41,167 nt of DNA from assembly GCA_020062745.1 (NCBI GenBank), contig JAGUVT010000131.1:1-41167 (forward strand). Direction: 5' to 3'. Positions 22,787-31,312 of this stretch are shown here, one piece after another. The DNA comes from Deltaproteobacteria bacterium. GTDB taxonomy: Bacteria > Bacillota > Desulfotomaculia > Desulfotomaculales > JAGUVT01. Position 1 is the stretch's first letter; every line of letters starts with the position of its first letter. The notes below the pieces were generated by a model that searched no databases, was not told the DNA's origin, and worked only from the letters and a program-made list of their open reading frames with translations. A program made the position numbers and the translations under genes.

Positions 22787-24649
22787 TTACAAAAGCCTCC
22801 CGGTTGAACAGATGTCGAAGTTGTAAGCTTCCACCCCGCTGCTGCGCGGCGTGAAGCTGGTGTGGAGAAGTTCCCTGGCCGTCTCGCTCAAAGGACGTCC
22901 CAGGAATTCCGCGTAAATCTTTTTTACGGCCGGGTTTTCGTGCGCCCGCCGCAGTTCCCGGCCGCAATCGATGCGGTGCAGGGCATCGGCCCGGTTATGC
23001 CGGTAATCCAGGGATATTTCTTTGTGTTCCCGGGTACCGAAAATGGGCTGCCCGCCGCCGCCCACACAGCCGCCGGGACAGGCCATAATTTCCGCATAAT
23101 CGAACTGCTCGCCCTCTTTCAGGCGACCCAGCAGGCGGCGGGCATTGCCTGTACCGTGGGCAATCGCAACCTTGATCCGCCTTCCTTTTAAATCCACCCA
23201 GGCTTCCTTCAGCCCGCTGAAGCCGTGGAATTCTTCATAGTCGAGCAGCGGCAGTTCCCTGCCGGTAGTCAGGTAGTACGCCGTCCGCACGGCCGCCTCC
23301 ACCACCCCGCCGGTGGAGCCGAAAATGGCCCCGGCGCCGCTGGCTATACCCATCGGCGTGTCGTAATCCGCATCGGGCAAATCCGCGAAATTAATCCCCG
23401 CCTGCCTGATCATACGGGCCAGTTCCCGGGTGGTCAGCACCCAGTCCACATCCTTAAAACAGCCCGTCCCCATTTCCGGCCGGCTGGCCTCGTATTTTTT
23501 GGCGGTACAGGGCATGATCGCCACCACTGTAATTTTTGCCGGGTCCAGTCCTTCTTTTTGCGCAAAATACGTTTTGGACAAGGCTCCGAACATCTCATGC
23601 GGTGATTTGCAGGTCGAAAGATTCTCCAGAAATTCCGGATAAAAGTGCTCGCAAAACTTGATCCAGCCGGGACTGCAGGAGGAGAGAAGTGGCAGCCTGC
23701 CATACCCGTCCAGCCGTTCCAGCAGTTCATGGGCTTCTTCCATGATGGTCAGGTCGGCGGTAAAATCGGTCGGAAAAACCTTGTCAAAACCCAGCCGCCG
23801 CAAGGAAGCAACCAGTTTGCCGGTTACCACCGTGCCTACCGGAAAACCGAATACCTCACCGAGGGTAACCTGGATCGAGGGGGCGGTCTGGACCAGCACG
23901 GTTTTACCCGGATCCTCCAGAGCTTCCCACACCGCATCAATACATTCTTTTTCAGCAAGAGAGGCAGTCGGGCAGGCAATAACGCACTGACCGCAGGTAA
24001 TGCAGGCCACTTCCGCCAGGTCTTTCCCGAAGGCGGGCGCGATAACGGTATCAAAACCCCGGTGCAAAGCGGAATAAACATTTACTTCCTGCACTTTGCT
24101 GCAGATGGCCTCGCAGCGCCGGCACTTGATGCACTTGTTGTAATCCCTCACAATAAACGGATTTTTGTTTTGCACCGGGCGCATCTTTATCTCCCCGGTA
24201 AAGCGCAGGTTGCGAATGCCCAGGTTGTCCGCCATATTCTGCAGCTCGCAGTTTAAATTGCGGATGCAGGTGGTGCACTCCCGGTGATGATCGGAAAGCA
24301 GCAGTTCCACCATCGTCCGCCGCGCCTGCCGTACCCGGGGCGAGTTGGCCCGCACCTTAAGCCCTTCGCTGACGGGGTAAACGCACGCAGCCTGCAGCGT
24401 CCAGGCTCCCTTGTTCTCCACCTCAACCAGGCATACCCGGCAGGCGCCAATCTCGTTGATGTTACGCAAGTAACAGAGGCTGGGTATTTCTATTCCCACC
24501 TGGCGGGCCGCTTCCAGAATATTCGTGCCCTTAACGGCTTCTACTTCCCGGCCGTCAATCCACAGCTTTACCTTTTCTTCCTGTTTTTCCGGGTTGTCGT
24601 ACAACTGGCCGGTCGCCTGGACTACCGGACGCGGGGTAAACTCTTTCAC
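22787..24649 (-). CDS. hydA: [FeFe] hydrogenase catalytic subunit HydA
   Basis: A 620-residue soluble H2-forming or H2-oxidising subunit. In order: a [2Fe-2S] plant-type domain (CYLRNINEIGACRVC); a His/Cys [4Fe-4S] site (HHRECTTCIRNLNC); two [4Fe-4S] clusters (CIKCRRCEAIC; CITCGQCVIAC); then the H-cluster domain. H-cluster motifs are L1 SSCSPGW, L2 MPCTAKKYE and L3 EIMACPGGCVGGGGQP. L1 has Ser where the common form TSCCPGW has the second Cys. The small-subunit-like C-terminus is fused. The start is GTG at 24649; the conserved part begins about 27 residues later, so a later start is possible. It is the third gene of hydCBA. Confidence 0.96.
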   Translation of the reverse strand: MKEFTPRPVVQATGQLYDNPEKQEEKVKLWIDGREVEAVKGTNILEAARQVGIEIPSLCYLRNINEIGACRVCLVEVENKGAWTLQAACVYPVSEGLKVRANSPRVRQARRTMVELLLSDHHRECTTCIRNLNCELQNMADNLGIRNLRFTGEIKMRPVQNKNPFIVRDYNKCIKCRRCEAICSKVQEVNVYSALHRGFDTVIAPAFGKDLAEVACITCGQCVIACPTASLAEKECIDAVWEALEDPGKTVLVQTAPSIQVTLGEVFGFPVGTVVTGKLVASLRRLGFDKVFPTDFTADLTIMEEAHELLERLDGYGRLPLLSSCSPGWIKFCEHFYPEFLENLSTCKSPHEMFGALSKTYFAQKEGLDPAKITVVAIMPCTAKKYEASRPEMGTGCFKDVDWVLTTRELARMIRQAGINFADLPDADYDTPMGIASGAGAIFGSTGGVVEAAVRTAYYLTTGRELPLLDYEEFHGFSGLKEAWVDLKGRRIKVAIAHGTGNARRLLGRLKEGEQFDYAEIMACPGGCVGGGGQPIFGTREHKEISLDYRHNRADALHRIDCGRELRRAHENPAVKKIYAEFLGRPLSETARELLHTSFTPRSSGVEAYNFDICSTGRLL

Positions 24650-24690
24650 GTCTGGAGCACTTCCTTTCGAACAACGCCCATATCTTAAAA

Positions 24691-24783
24691 ATTATGCGAG
24701 CCGCAGGCGAAGCAATCTCATATTAGCACACGTTGCCCTTTGGATTGCTTCGTCGTTTTATTCCTCGCAACGACATGCATTAT
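24691..24783. repeat. REP-like nested inverted repeat between hydB and hydA
   Basis: The outer arms are tgcgag (24695-24700) and ctcgca (24764-24769); the inner arms are gcgaagcaatc (24707-24717) and gattgcttcg (24743-24752). The units match those at 9667-9688 and 26710-26737. It is a small non-coding dispersed palindrome inserted between two co-transcribed genes. Confidence 0.7.
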
Positions 24784-24785
24784 TT

Positions 24786-26690
24786 TCATTCTACCACCGG
24801 CGCCGCAACGCGGGATGATCGTCTAATCGCTTCCTTAGGGCATTTGGCCAGGCAGGCGGCGCACCTGACGCACTTTTCCGGGTCGATTTGATACGGCTTT
24901 TTCGGCTCGCCGGTAAGAGCCCCCACAGCGCAGGCTTTGGCGCACAGGCCGCAGGCCACGCACTTTTCTTTATCCACCGTGTACGTCAGCAGGTCCCGGC
25001 ACACACCGGCCGGGCATACTTTATCCCGCACGTGGGCAACGTATTCATCATAAAAGTAACGCATGGTGGAAAGCACCGGGTTGGGCGCCGTCTGTCCCAG
25101 GCCGCACAACGACGCATCCCTTACGTCACGGGACAGTTCCGCCAGCAAATCCAGGTCCTCCATGCCGGCCTGTCCCCCGGTAATCTTTTGGAAAATTTCC
25201 AGCATCCGTCTTGTGCCGACCCGGCAGGGAGTACACCGGCCACACGATTCATCCTGGGTGAACTCCAGATAAAAACGGGCGATATCTACCATGCAGTCGC
25301 TCTCATCCATGACGATCATTCCCCCGGAACCCATCATGGACCCGATTTCCCTCAAAGAATCGTAGTCTATAGGCCTGTCCAGGTGTTCGGCCGGAATGCA
25401 ACCGCCGGAAGGACCGCCGGTCTGCACGGCTTTAAACCGCTGCCCGCCGGGAATCCCGCCGCCGATGTCGAAAATGATGGTGCGCAGGGTGGTCCCCATC
25501 GGCACCTCGATCAAGCCGGTATTATTTATTTTACCGGCCAGGGAAAAAACCTTGCTCCCTTTGCTGGTGGCAGTGCCCTGCCCGCTGTACCATTCCCACC
25601 CTTCTCTTAAAATCACCGGGATATTGGCAAAAGTTTCTACATTATTGATCACGGTCGGCTTTCCCCACAAACCCTCCTGTACCGGGTAAGGCGGCCGCGG
25701 CCTGGGTTCCCCCCGGCCGCCCATAACCGACTGCAGCAGGGCGGTTTCTTCCCCGCAAACAAAGGCGCCGGCGCCAAAGCGCAATGCCACGTCAAAATCG
25801 AACCCGGACCCGAACAGGCTTTTACCCAGGAGTCCCATTTCTTTGGCCTGTTTTAAGGCGATCTGCAAACGCTCGACGGCAATGGGGTACTCCGCCCGGA
25901 CGTAGATATACCCCTGATTGGCCCCGATACAGTAGCCGGCTACCGCCATGGCTTCCAATACGCCGTGCGGGTCCCCTTCCAGGATGCTGCGGTCCATGAA
26001 AGCGCCGGGGTCCCCTTCATCGGCGTTGCATAGCACATATTTGGGTGTGTTCTCCTGAGTGGCGGCCAGTTCCCACTTGCGGCCGGTGGGAAACCCCGCC
26101 CCGCCCCGGCCGCGCAGACCGGACCGGGATACGATATCAATCACCTCCTGCCGGCTCCGGCGATTCTCCAGGATCTCACCCAGGGCCAGGTAACCGTCGC
26201 GGGCTATGTACTCATTAATATCTTCCGGGTTGATCACTCCGCAGTTGCGTAAAACAATCCTTCTCTGGGCCTGAAAAAAATGTATTTCGTTAATTTTGCC
26301 TGCTTTTCTTCCGCTTCCCGGCTCATGGTAGAGAAGTTCCTCCACCACCTGACCTTCTGCCAGATGTTTTCCCACCAGCTTTTCAATATCTTCTTTCTTT
26401 ACCCGGCAGTAAAATACTCCTCCCGGATGCACCATTACCACCGGTCCCTGCTGGCAGAAGCCGAAACAGCCGGTTTTCAGCACCCGCACCCGCTCCTGCA
26501 GACCCCGCCCGGCGATCTGCGCCGCCAGTTCCTGCAACAATACCCGGCTTTCCGAAGAAGCGCAGGCAGTGCCCGAGCAGACCATTACCTGCGCCAGACC
26601 GCTCCCGCCATCGTGCCCCAGCCGCGACCCGACAAGCGGCAGGTATTGCTCTTTGACCTTTTTTAGATCGTCAATTCTGGAAACCTGCAT
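24786..26690 (-). CDS. hydB: NADH-binding diaphorase subunit of the hydrogenase, HydB (NuoF-like)
   Basis: A 634-residue flavoprotein. Residues about 30-110 are a thioredoxin-like [2Fe-2S] domain (CSGTACASS; KTGCFGFCQQGP). The central NuoF part has RGRGGAGFPTGRKWE (FMN/NADH glycine-rich loop) and YVLCNADEGDPGAFMDR, then GAGAFVCGEETALL. ESCGRCTPCRVGT provides the [4Fe-4S] site. The C-terminus adds two ferredoxin-type clusters (CVACGLCAKAC; CVRCAACLAKC). This layout is that of electron-bifurcating HydB. The ATG at 26690 is 9 bases after AGGAGG; an ATG three codons earlier abuts it. It should pass electrons between NAD(H) and HydA. Confidence 0.96.
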   Translation of the reverse strand: MQVSRIDDLKKVKEQYLPLVGSRLGHDGGSGLAQVMVCSGTACASSESRVLLQELAAQIAGRGLQERVRVLKTGCFGFCQQGPVVMVHPGGVFYCRVKKEDIEKLVGKHLAEGQVVEELLYHEPGSGRKAGKINEIHFFQAQRRIVLRNCGVINPEDINEYIARDGYLALGEILENRRSRQEVIDIVSRSGLRGRGGAGFPTGRKWELAATQENTPKYVLCNADEGDPGAFMDRSILEGDPHGVLEAMAVAGYCIGANQGYIYVRAEYPIAVERLQIALKQAKEMGLLGKSLFGSGFDFDVALRFGAGAFVCGEETALLQSVMGGRGEPRPRPPYPVQEGLWGKPTVINNVETFANIPVILREGWEWYSGQGTATSKGSKVFSLAGKINNTGLIEVPMGTTLRTIIFDIGGGIPGGQRFKAVQTGGPSGGCIPAEHLDRPIDYDSLREIGSMMGSGGMIVMDESDCMVDIARFYLEFTQDESCGRCTPCRVGTRRMLEIFQKITGGQAGMEDLDLLAELSRDVRDASLCGLGQTAPNPVLSTMRYFYDEYVAHVRDKVCPAGVCRDLLTYTVDKEKCVACGLCAKACAVGALTGEPKKPYQIDPEKCVRCAACLAKCPKEAIRRSSRVAAPVVE

Positions 26691-26709
26691 GCGAGCCATC
26701 CTCCTGTGT

Positions 26710-26737
26710 CATTGCGAGCCATTTCATTCTCGCAATG
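26710..26737. repeat. REP-like palindrome between hydC and hydB
   Basis: A perfect 9-base inverted repeat, cattgcgag and ctcgcaatg, with a 10-base loop. agccatt/aatggct offers an alternative pairing. It shares the tgcgag unit with the other two elements. Confidence 0.7.
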
Positions 26738-26745
26738 GCTTTTCA

Positions 26746-27255
26746 TTATTCCCTTCCGCCGGCGCCGCCTGCGGCATGGTCGCCCGTCCTTTTTTGTCCG
26801 AGAAGCTCAGACACCCCGCCGGCGGTAAACCGGCCGTGTACCTCCGTTCCGTCCACCACCACCGGCGCCAGGCCGCAGGCGCCGATGCAGCGGGTGCTTT
26901 TCAGGGTAAACAGGCCGTCGGCAGTCGTTTCTCCCTCGTCAATACCGAGATGACTTTTGAAAGCATCGAAAATAGCCTGCGCTCCTTTCACATAACAGGC
27001 AGTGCCCATGCATACGTTAAGCAGGCGCCGCCCCTTCGGCCTGGTATCGAAAAAAGAATAAAAGGTAACCACCCCGTTGACCTCGCTTACCGGTATGCTC
27101 ATCCGCCAGGCGATGCAGGTCTGCACTTTTTCCGGCAGGTAGCCGAAAATATCCTGCGCCTCCCGCAATATCCCGATCAACTGCCCCGGTTCAGCAGAGT
27201 AGCGGTCGATTGTTTTCACCAGTTCCCGCATTTTTTCATCCAGCCCGGCAGGCAT
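26746..27255 (-). CDS. hydC: Hydrogenase [2Fe-2S] subunit HydC (NuoE-like)
   Basis: A 169-residue thioredoxin-fold ferredoxin subunit. An N-terminal helical part (GQLIGILREAQDIFGYLPEK, the NuoE signature) precedes the [2Fe-2S] ligands VCMGTACYVKGA (Cys-x4-Cys) and STRCIGACGLAP (Cys-x3-Cys). It carries electrons in the HydABC complex. It is the first gene of hydCBA; the ATG follows AGGGTG by 10 bases. I see no convincing promoter in 27256-27375. Confidence 0.95.
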   Translation of the reverse strand: MPAGLDEKMRELVKTIDRYSAEPGQLIGILREAQDIFGYLPEKVQTCIAWRMSIPVSEVNGVVTFYSFFDTRPKGRRLLNVCMGTACYVKGAQAIFDAFKSHLGIDEGETTADGLFTLKSTRCIGACGLAPVVVDGTEVHGRFTAGGVSELLGQKRTGDHAAGGAGGRE

Positions 27256-27375
27256 TATTTCAAATCACCCTTTGAAACCGTTTTCCCTATTTTTTGCTAC
27301 TCTGAAACATTTAATACCACTCCCCGGATTATTAATGCCGGCCGGGCCGTTTTTTAAAATCAGTTGTTTTTAAAA

Positions 27376-27414
27376 ACAAAAAGGGCCGGGCTGCCGCACC
27401 GGCGTCCCGACCCT
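27376..27414 (-). terminator. Terminator after the sulfite-reductase-like gene
   Basis: Minus strand stem agggtcggg/cccggccct (one wobble-type mismatch) followed by tttttgttttt. It separates this gene from hydCBA. Confidence 0.85.
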
Positions 27415-27432
27415 TTATCTAAAAGATACTTG

Positions 27433-28059
27433 TTAAGTTTTCGGCAAAATATTTACGTTTCCACAACGGTCAACCAGATCCCCCAGACGTTCGTGCGGGC
27501 GCCCGTGTTCGAGCAAAAACATGAATGCTTTCTTAAGCGCCGCTGCCAGCTCAGCTTCATTCCCAAGCCGCGCCATAGTTGAAGCCAGCCGCGGGCGGCG
27601 GCCGAGCTTTCCGCCGATTAAAATCTTATAGCCTCTTTGGTCAACTTTTAATGCTTCTGCCGGGCAGGCTCTCACGCAGAGCGCGCAGTTTAAGCACCGG
27701 CTAAAATCTATGACCGGCCCGCTTTCCGATAAACGGATCAGGCCGTCCGGGCATGCCGCTACGCACTCCCCGCAGCCGGTACATCCCTCCCCTGGCCCGG
27801 GGCGGGCCTGGCCCTGCACGCCGAAGTCCTTGATCTGCGGCTGGGAGCAGGAATTCGGGCAGCCGGCTATAGCAATACGAAAAACCTGGTGATAAAGCGG
27901 GCTGCCGGTCTTCAATCTTTCTTTTTGCCTTTCCTCAAACCCGGTTTCCTCAATCACCTTCGCCAAAACCGTTTCCGCTTCCAATGGATCAACAACCGCA
28001 TTCGGACAACCCCGGCAACGCTCGATTAACGCAAATTTATCGCCTATCGGCATCTTCAT
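27433..28059 (-). CDS. Small sulfite/nitrite-reductase-like protein with ferredoxin domain (Dsr-LP type)
   Basis: A 208-residue cytoplasmic iron-sulfur protein. The motif RIAIAGCPNSCSQPQIKDFG matches the second half of the siroheme-[4Fe-4S] site of sulfite/nitrite reductases. It is followed by a two-cluster ferredoxin insert (CTGCGECVAACPDG; CLNCALCVRACPAE) and a typical C-terminal GGKLGRRPRLA segment. The first cysteine pair is ERCRGCPNAV, Cys-x2-Cys, rather than the usual Cys-x5-Cys. It resembles the small Dsr-like proteins of methanogens and clostridia, whose reaction is mostly unknown. The ATG at 28059 follows GAGGTG by 6 bases. A CRP-like palindrome lies about 90 bases upstream. Sulfite, nitrite or a tetrapyrrole step are all possible. 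Confidence 0.8.
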   Translation of the reverse strand: MKMPIGDKFALIERCRGCPNAVVDPLEAETVLAKVIEETGFEERQKERLKTGSPLYHQVFRIAIAGCPNSCSQPQIKDFGVQGQARPGPGEGCTGCGECVAACPDGLIRLSESGPVIDFSRCLNCALCVRACPAEALKVDQRGYKILIGGKLGRRPRLASTMARLGNEAELAAALKKAFMFLLEHGRPHERLGDLVDRCGNVNILPKT

Positions 28060-28149
28060 CCACCACACCTCGCTTCCGGCATAAAAATACGCCTTTATAT
28101 TTTAAGGCATAAACTTAAGATAGAAAAGGGGGTGTTGCCGGGATGCCGC

Positions 28150-28165
28150 TGTGATCTTTGTCACA
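28150..28165. promoter_or_regulatory. CRP/FNR-family (HcpR-like) operator
   Basis: A perfect palindrome TGTGA-N6-TCACA, the consensus of CRP and of HcpR, a redox/NO regulator of sulfate reducers and clostridia. It lies about 65 bases before the start expected from a -10-like TAAAAT (28099-28104, minus), a usual activator position for the sulfite-reductase-like gene. Confidence 0.6.
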
Positions 28166-28188
28166 CCGTTTTTCACCTGTCCTCTTCA

Positions 28189-29052
28189 CTAAAAATTCTT
28201 TGCTTTTTCATTTACAGGAAAAGAAGCAGGCATGCTTCTGCCGCGAATGGCGTGGAGAAAAGCCGTGCTGCCGCTAAACAGGGTAACGGCGAAGATAATC
28301 ACCGCGAACAGGACTATGGCGCCGCCGGGCGCCAGATTAAAATAAAACGAAACAACCAGGCCCGCTAAAACCGACAGCACCGAAAAAACCATGGAAACAA
28401 ACAAGGCGCCCCGGAAGCTTTTAGCCACCTGCATTCCGGCGGCAACCGGAACTACCATCAAGGCGGATACCAGCAGAATACCCACCACCCGCATGGAAAC
28501 AGCCACAGTCATGGCCGTCAGAATAATCAACAGCATATTCAAAAAACCGGCCGGGATGCCGCCGGCCCGGGCCGAATCGGCGTCTAAAGCCAGACAGAAG
28601 AACTCCTTGAAAAAGAGGCTCAGTACCAGGAAAATAACTATGCCCAACCCGGCCATCAAGAGCAGGTCGAGGCCGGTTACCGTTACAATACTGCCGAACA
28701 GGTAGCTGTAGAGGTCAACACTGAAAGAACGGCCCAGGCTGACCAGCACCACTCCCAGCGCCAGCCCGGTATAAAGGAATATGCCGATGGCCACATCGCC
28801 CTGCGTTTTCCGGAGAGAGCGCAGTTTCTCGATACCGGCCGCCATCAGCCCGGCAAAAACCATGGCCGTCACAACCGGGTAAGTTCCCAGGAGCCAGCCG
28901 ATAGCCACTCCGGCAAAGGAAGCATGGCCCAGACCTTCCCCGATCAGGGAAAGTTTTCGCACCACGAGGAAAATGCCGATAGCCGGGCAAATCAGCCCGA
29001 CAATAACACCGGCCGCCAGTGCCCTGAGCATAAAGTCATGCTGAAAAAGCAA
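28189..29052 (-). CDS. znuB: Zinc ABC transporter permease ZnuB
   Basis: A 287-residue ABC-3 family permease with about eight hydrophobic segments. RKLSLIGEGLGHASFAGVAI near residue 35 and VGILLVSALMVVPVAAGMQV near 190 are the family's conserved stretches. It takes zinc (or manganese) from ZnuA into the cytoplasm. The start is TTG, about 7 bases after GGGAGGG. It is the last gene of zur-znuA-znuC-znuB. Confidence 0.93.
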   Translation of the reverse strand: MLFQHDFMLRALAAGVIVGLICPAIGIFLVVRKLSLIGEGLGHASFAGVAIGWLLGTYPVVTAMVFAGLMAAGIEKLRSLRKTQGDVAIGIFLYTGLALGVVLVSLGRSFSVDLYSYLFGSIVTVTGLDLLLMAGLGIVIFLVLSLFFKEFFCLALDADSARAGGIPAGFLNMLLIILTAMTVAVSMRVVGILLVSALMVVPVAAGMQVAKSFRGALFVSMVFSVLSVLAGLVVSFYFNLAPGGAIVLFAVIIFAVTLFSGSTAFLHAIRGRSMPASFPVNEKAKNF

Positions 29053-29073
29053 AGAGAGCCCTCCCCGAAAAGG

Positions 29074-29817
29074 TCAATGCACTGCCTTATAACGCGAGCT
29101 CCGCCGGTAAAAGCCGAACGCACCGCTGCGGGCAAAAAATTCTTCCGGCGAACGGTAACAGGTGATGTTGCCGTTTAGATAAGCAATCCGGCTGGCATGT
29201 TTAGAAATTAAAGCCAGGTCGTGGGAAACCAGAATTATCGTAAGGCCCATCTCCCGGTTCAGCCTTTCCAGTAATTCGCAAAGCTTTTCTTGAGCCGGCA
29301 GGTCGACTCCGGCCGTGGGTTCATCCATGATCAACAATTCCGGCCCGGCAGCCAGCGCCCTGGCTATAAAGACACGTTGCTGCTGACCTCCAGACAGGTG
29401 TTTCAAAGGGAGGTCTTTCTCATCGCTCATGCCCACAATTTTCAGTGCATCGGCTGCCGCTTCCCGGTCTCTGGATTTAAGCCTCCGGAAAAGGCCGGCC
29501 CTGGCCGACCGGCCCGACAAAACCACCTCCCAGGCAGTGGCCGGAAAAATATCATCCATATTGTTTGTCTTCTGGGATACATAACCGATTTTCGGCCAGT
29601 CCCGGAAAGAAGCTATATCCCGGCCGAAAACCATGATATTTCCGGAGTTTGGCTTTAACAATCCCAGCGCAATTTTGATCAACGTAGTCTTGCCTGAGCC
29701 GTTAAGCCCGACCACACCCAGGAAGTCACCCCGCCGGACGATCAGGTCGGCTTCCCGTAATACTTCCTGGTAACCATAATTAAAGCTTACCTTCCTTAAT
29801 TCCAGCACGATGCTCAT
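29074..29817 (-). CDS. znuC: Zinc ABC transporter ATPase ZnuC
   Basis: A 247-residue ABC ATPase: Walker A GLNGSGKTTLIKI, Q-loop YVSQKTNNMDDIFPATAWE (typical of metal-type ABC-3 ATPases), signature LSGGQQQRVFIARAL, Walker B LLIMDEPTAGVD and switch VSHD. Its ATG shares a base with the znuA stop (TAATG), so translation is coupled; znuB follows 21 bases later. The zinc assignment comes from the Zur-like gene in the operon and the His-rich loop of ZnuA. Confidence 0.93.
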   Translation of the reverse strand: MSIVLELRKVSFNYGYQEVLREADLIVRRGDFLGVVGLNGSGKTTLIKIALGLLKPNSGNIMVFGRDIASFRDWPKIGYVSQKTNNMDDIFPATAWEVVLSGRSARAGLFRRLKSRDREAAADALKIVGMSDEKDLPLKHLSGGQQQRVFIARALAAGPELLIMDEPTAGVDLPAQEKLCELLERLNREMGLTIILVSHDLALISKHASRIAYLNGNITCYRSPEEFFARSGAFGFYRRSSRYKAVH

Positions 29818-30758
29818 TATTCTCCTCCCAGGGCTTTCTTCAGATTGACCAGGTTCTGCTCCATCAGGGTAAGGTAATCTTCACCCCGGGCCGATTCTTC
29901 CGGAGTAAGGCCGGCAACCGGATTCAATACCAAAGTATCGGCCCCTGTTTCAGCAGCGATAATTTCCGCCACTCTCGGGCTTACCATGGTTTCAAAAAAG
30001 ATATAACGAATCTTCTTTTCCCTGACCAGCTTGATAATCCCGGCCATTTTAGCCGGGCCGGGCTCCGCCTCCGGCGAAAGGCCCATTATCGGCACCTGTT
30101 TTAAACCATAGCGCCGGCACAGGTAATTAAAAGCGGCATGAGTGGTCACAATCTCTTTTTGGGGAACCCGCGCCAGCGTCTCCCGGAAAGTCCGGTCAAG
30201 TTCTTCCAGCCTTGTCAGGTAAGAGCCGGCGTTTTCTTCATAATATTCCCGCCCGGCAGGGTCCGCCTTGATCAACGCGTCCCTGATTTGCTCCACCTGT
30301 TTTTGGGCATTGACCGGGTCCAGCCAGATATGAGGGTCGTACCCGCCGTGTTCTTCTTCCCCGGCGTTCTCATGTCCTTCGTCTTCATGTTCCTCCGCCG
30401 GCAATAAAGAGATAGCAGCACTGGTATCAACTGCTACTGTTTTTTGCGGATCAATATTACGCAGGACATTATCGATCCAGGGTTCCAGGCCGGCCCCGTT
30501 ATAAACAAACACGTCAGCCTTTTTAACGGTAATAATATCTCCAGGCGACGGCTCCCAGTGGTGAGGCTCGACACCGTTCGGAATCAAGCAGCTTACCGCC
30601 ACCCGCTCCCCGCCTACCTGCCGGGTAAAGTCATATAAAGGGTAAAAGGTAGCCACCACCTCGATCTTTTCCCTTCCGCCGGAACGAACTTCCGGTACGG
30701 TGCAGGCGGTGGTAAAAAAACCGGAAATTAAGATTAAAACAAATAAAACTTTCTTCAA
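29817..30758 (-). CDS. znuA: Zinc-binding lipoprotein ZnuA
   Basis: A 313-residue substrate-binding protein (cluster A-I). Lipobox FFTTAC near residue 19 anchors it to the membrane. VVATFYPLYDFTRQVGG opens the mature domain. Metal ligands are expected at the His pair of GVEPHHWEPSP, at DPHIWLDP and at VTTHAAFNYLC. A His/Glu-rich loop (EEHEDEGHENAGEEEHGG) is typical of zinc rather than manganese binders. The TTG at 30758 is chosen because GGGAG lies 8 bases before it and MKKVLFVLILISG follows; a GTG five codons upstream overlaps the ribosome site. Confidence 0.93.
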   Translation of the reverse strand: MKKVLFVLILISGFFTTACTVPEVRSGGREKIEVVATFYPLYDFTRQVGGERVAVSCLIPNGVEPHHWEPSPGDIITVKKADVFVYNGAGLEPWIDNVLRNIDPQKTVAVDTSAAISLLPAEEHEDEGHENAGEEEHGGYDPHIWLDPVNAQKQVEQIRDALIKADPAGREYYEENAGSYLTRLEELDRTFRETLARVPQKEIVTTHAAFNYLCRRYGLKQVPIMGLSPEAEPGPAKMAGIIKLVREKKIRYIFFETMVSPRVAEIIAAETGADTLVLNPVAGLTPEESARGEDYLTLMEQNLVNLKKALGGE

Positions 30759-30843
30759 CAGGGCCACTCCCACTAGAGATGTCTAAACAATAAGCACCGG
30801 CTAAATATCTTAAATAAAACATTTTTAAAATTAACTAACTAAA

Positions 30844-31272
30844 CTAATTTGCACCCCGGCATCCGGGACAGTAACCGTAAATTTCAAATACATGGCCGAC
30901 CACTTCGAAACCGTGTTCTTCAGCCGCAGCCAGCCCCCCTTTTTCCATGGCACAGTAATCGAGGCACCGGGACGCTCCGCACTGCATACATACCAGATGG
31001 TGATGATGAGGGCAGTCGGAGAATTCAAAGCGGCTGGTTTCTCCGCTTTTCACATTAATCTGATTGAGCAGCCCCAGGTCGGTAAGCAGTTTTAAGTTGC
31101 GGTAAACGGTATCAAGACTGATATCGGGAAAAAGATCACGCAACTCTTGAAGCAATTCTCCAGCCGTGGCAGGCTGCTTGGCAAGCAAAAGGGCGTTTAT
31201 TATGGCCCGGCGCTGCGGCGTTATTTTGTAACCTTTTTCTTTGAAACGGTGCACAACCTGCTCGCTCTTCAT
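30844..31272 (-). CDS. Fur-family zinc uptake repressor, Zur-like
   Basis: A 142-residue Fur-family repressor. The winged helix includes YKITPQRRAIINALL and ISLDTVYRNLKLLTDLGLL (recognition helix). The sensing region has CPHHHHLVCMQCG and the structural zinc pair CMQC/CPGC. The ATG follows GGAGG by 5 bases. It is the first gene of an operon with znuACB, 85 bases before znuA, which makes Zur the best label; PerR or Fur remain possible from sequence alone. Paired AATATTA-type sites around its promoter suggest autoregulation. Confidence 0.9.
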   Translation of the reverse strand: MKSEQVVHRFKEKGYKITPQRRAIINALLLAKQPATAGELLQELRDLFPDISLDTVYRNLKLLTDLGLLNQINVKSGETSRFEFSDCPHHHHLVCMQCGASRCLDYCAMEKGGLAAAEEHGFEVVGHVFEIYGYCPGCRGAN

Positions 31273-31312
31273 AAAAACCTCCAAAAACTTCATCTAAAAA
31301 AGAACATTCTTA

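Noticed and set aside
26740-26760. REP palindrome as a terminator between hydC and hydB
   Set aside because: No U-run follows on the minus strand, and the genes are expected to be co-transcribed.
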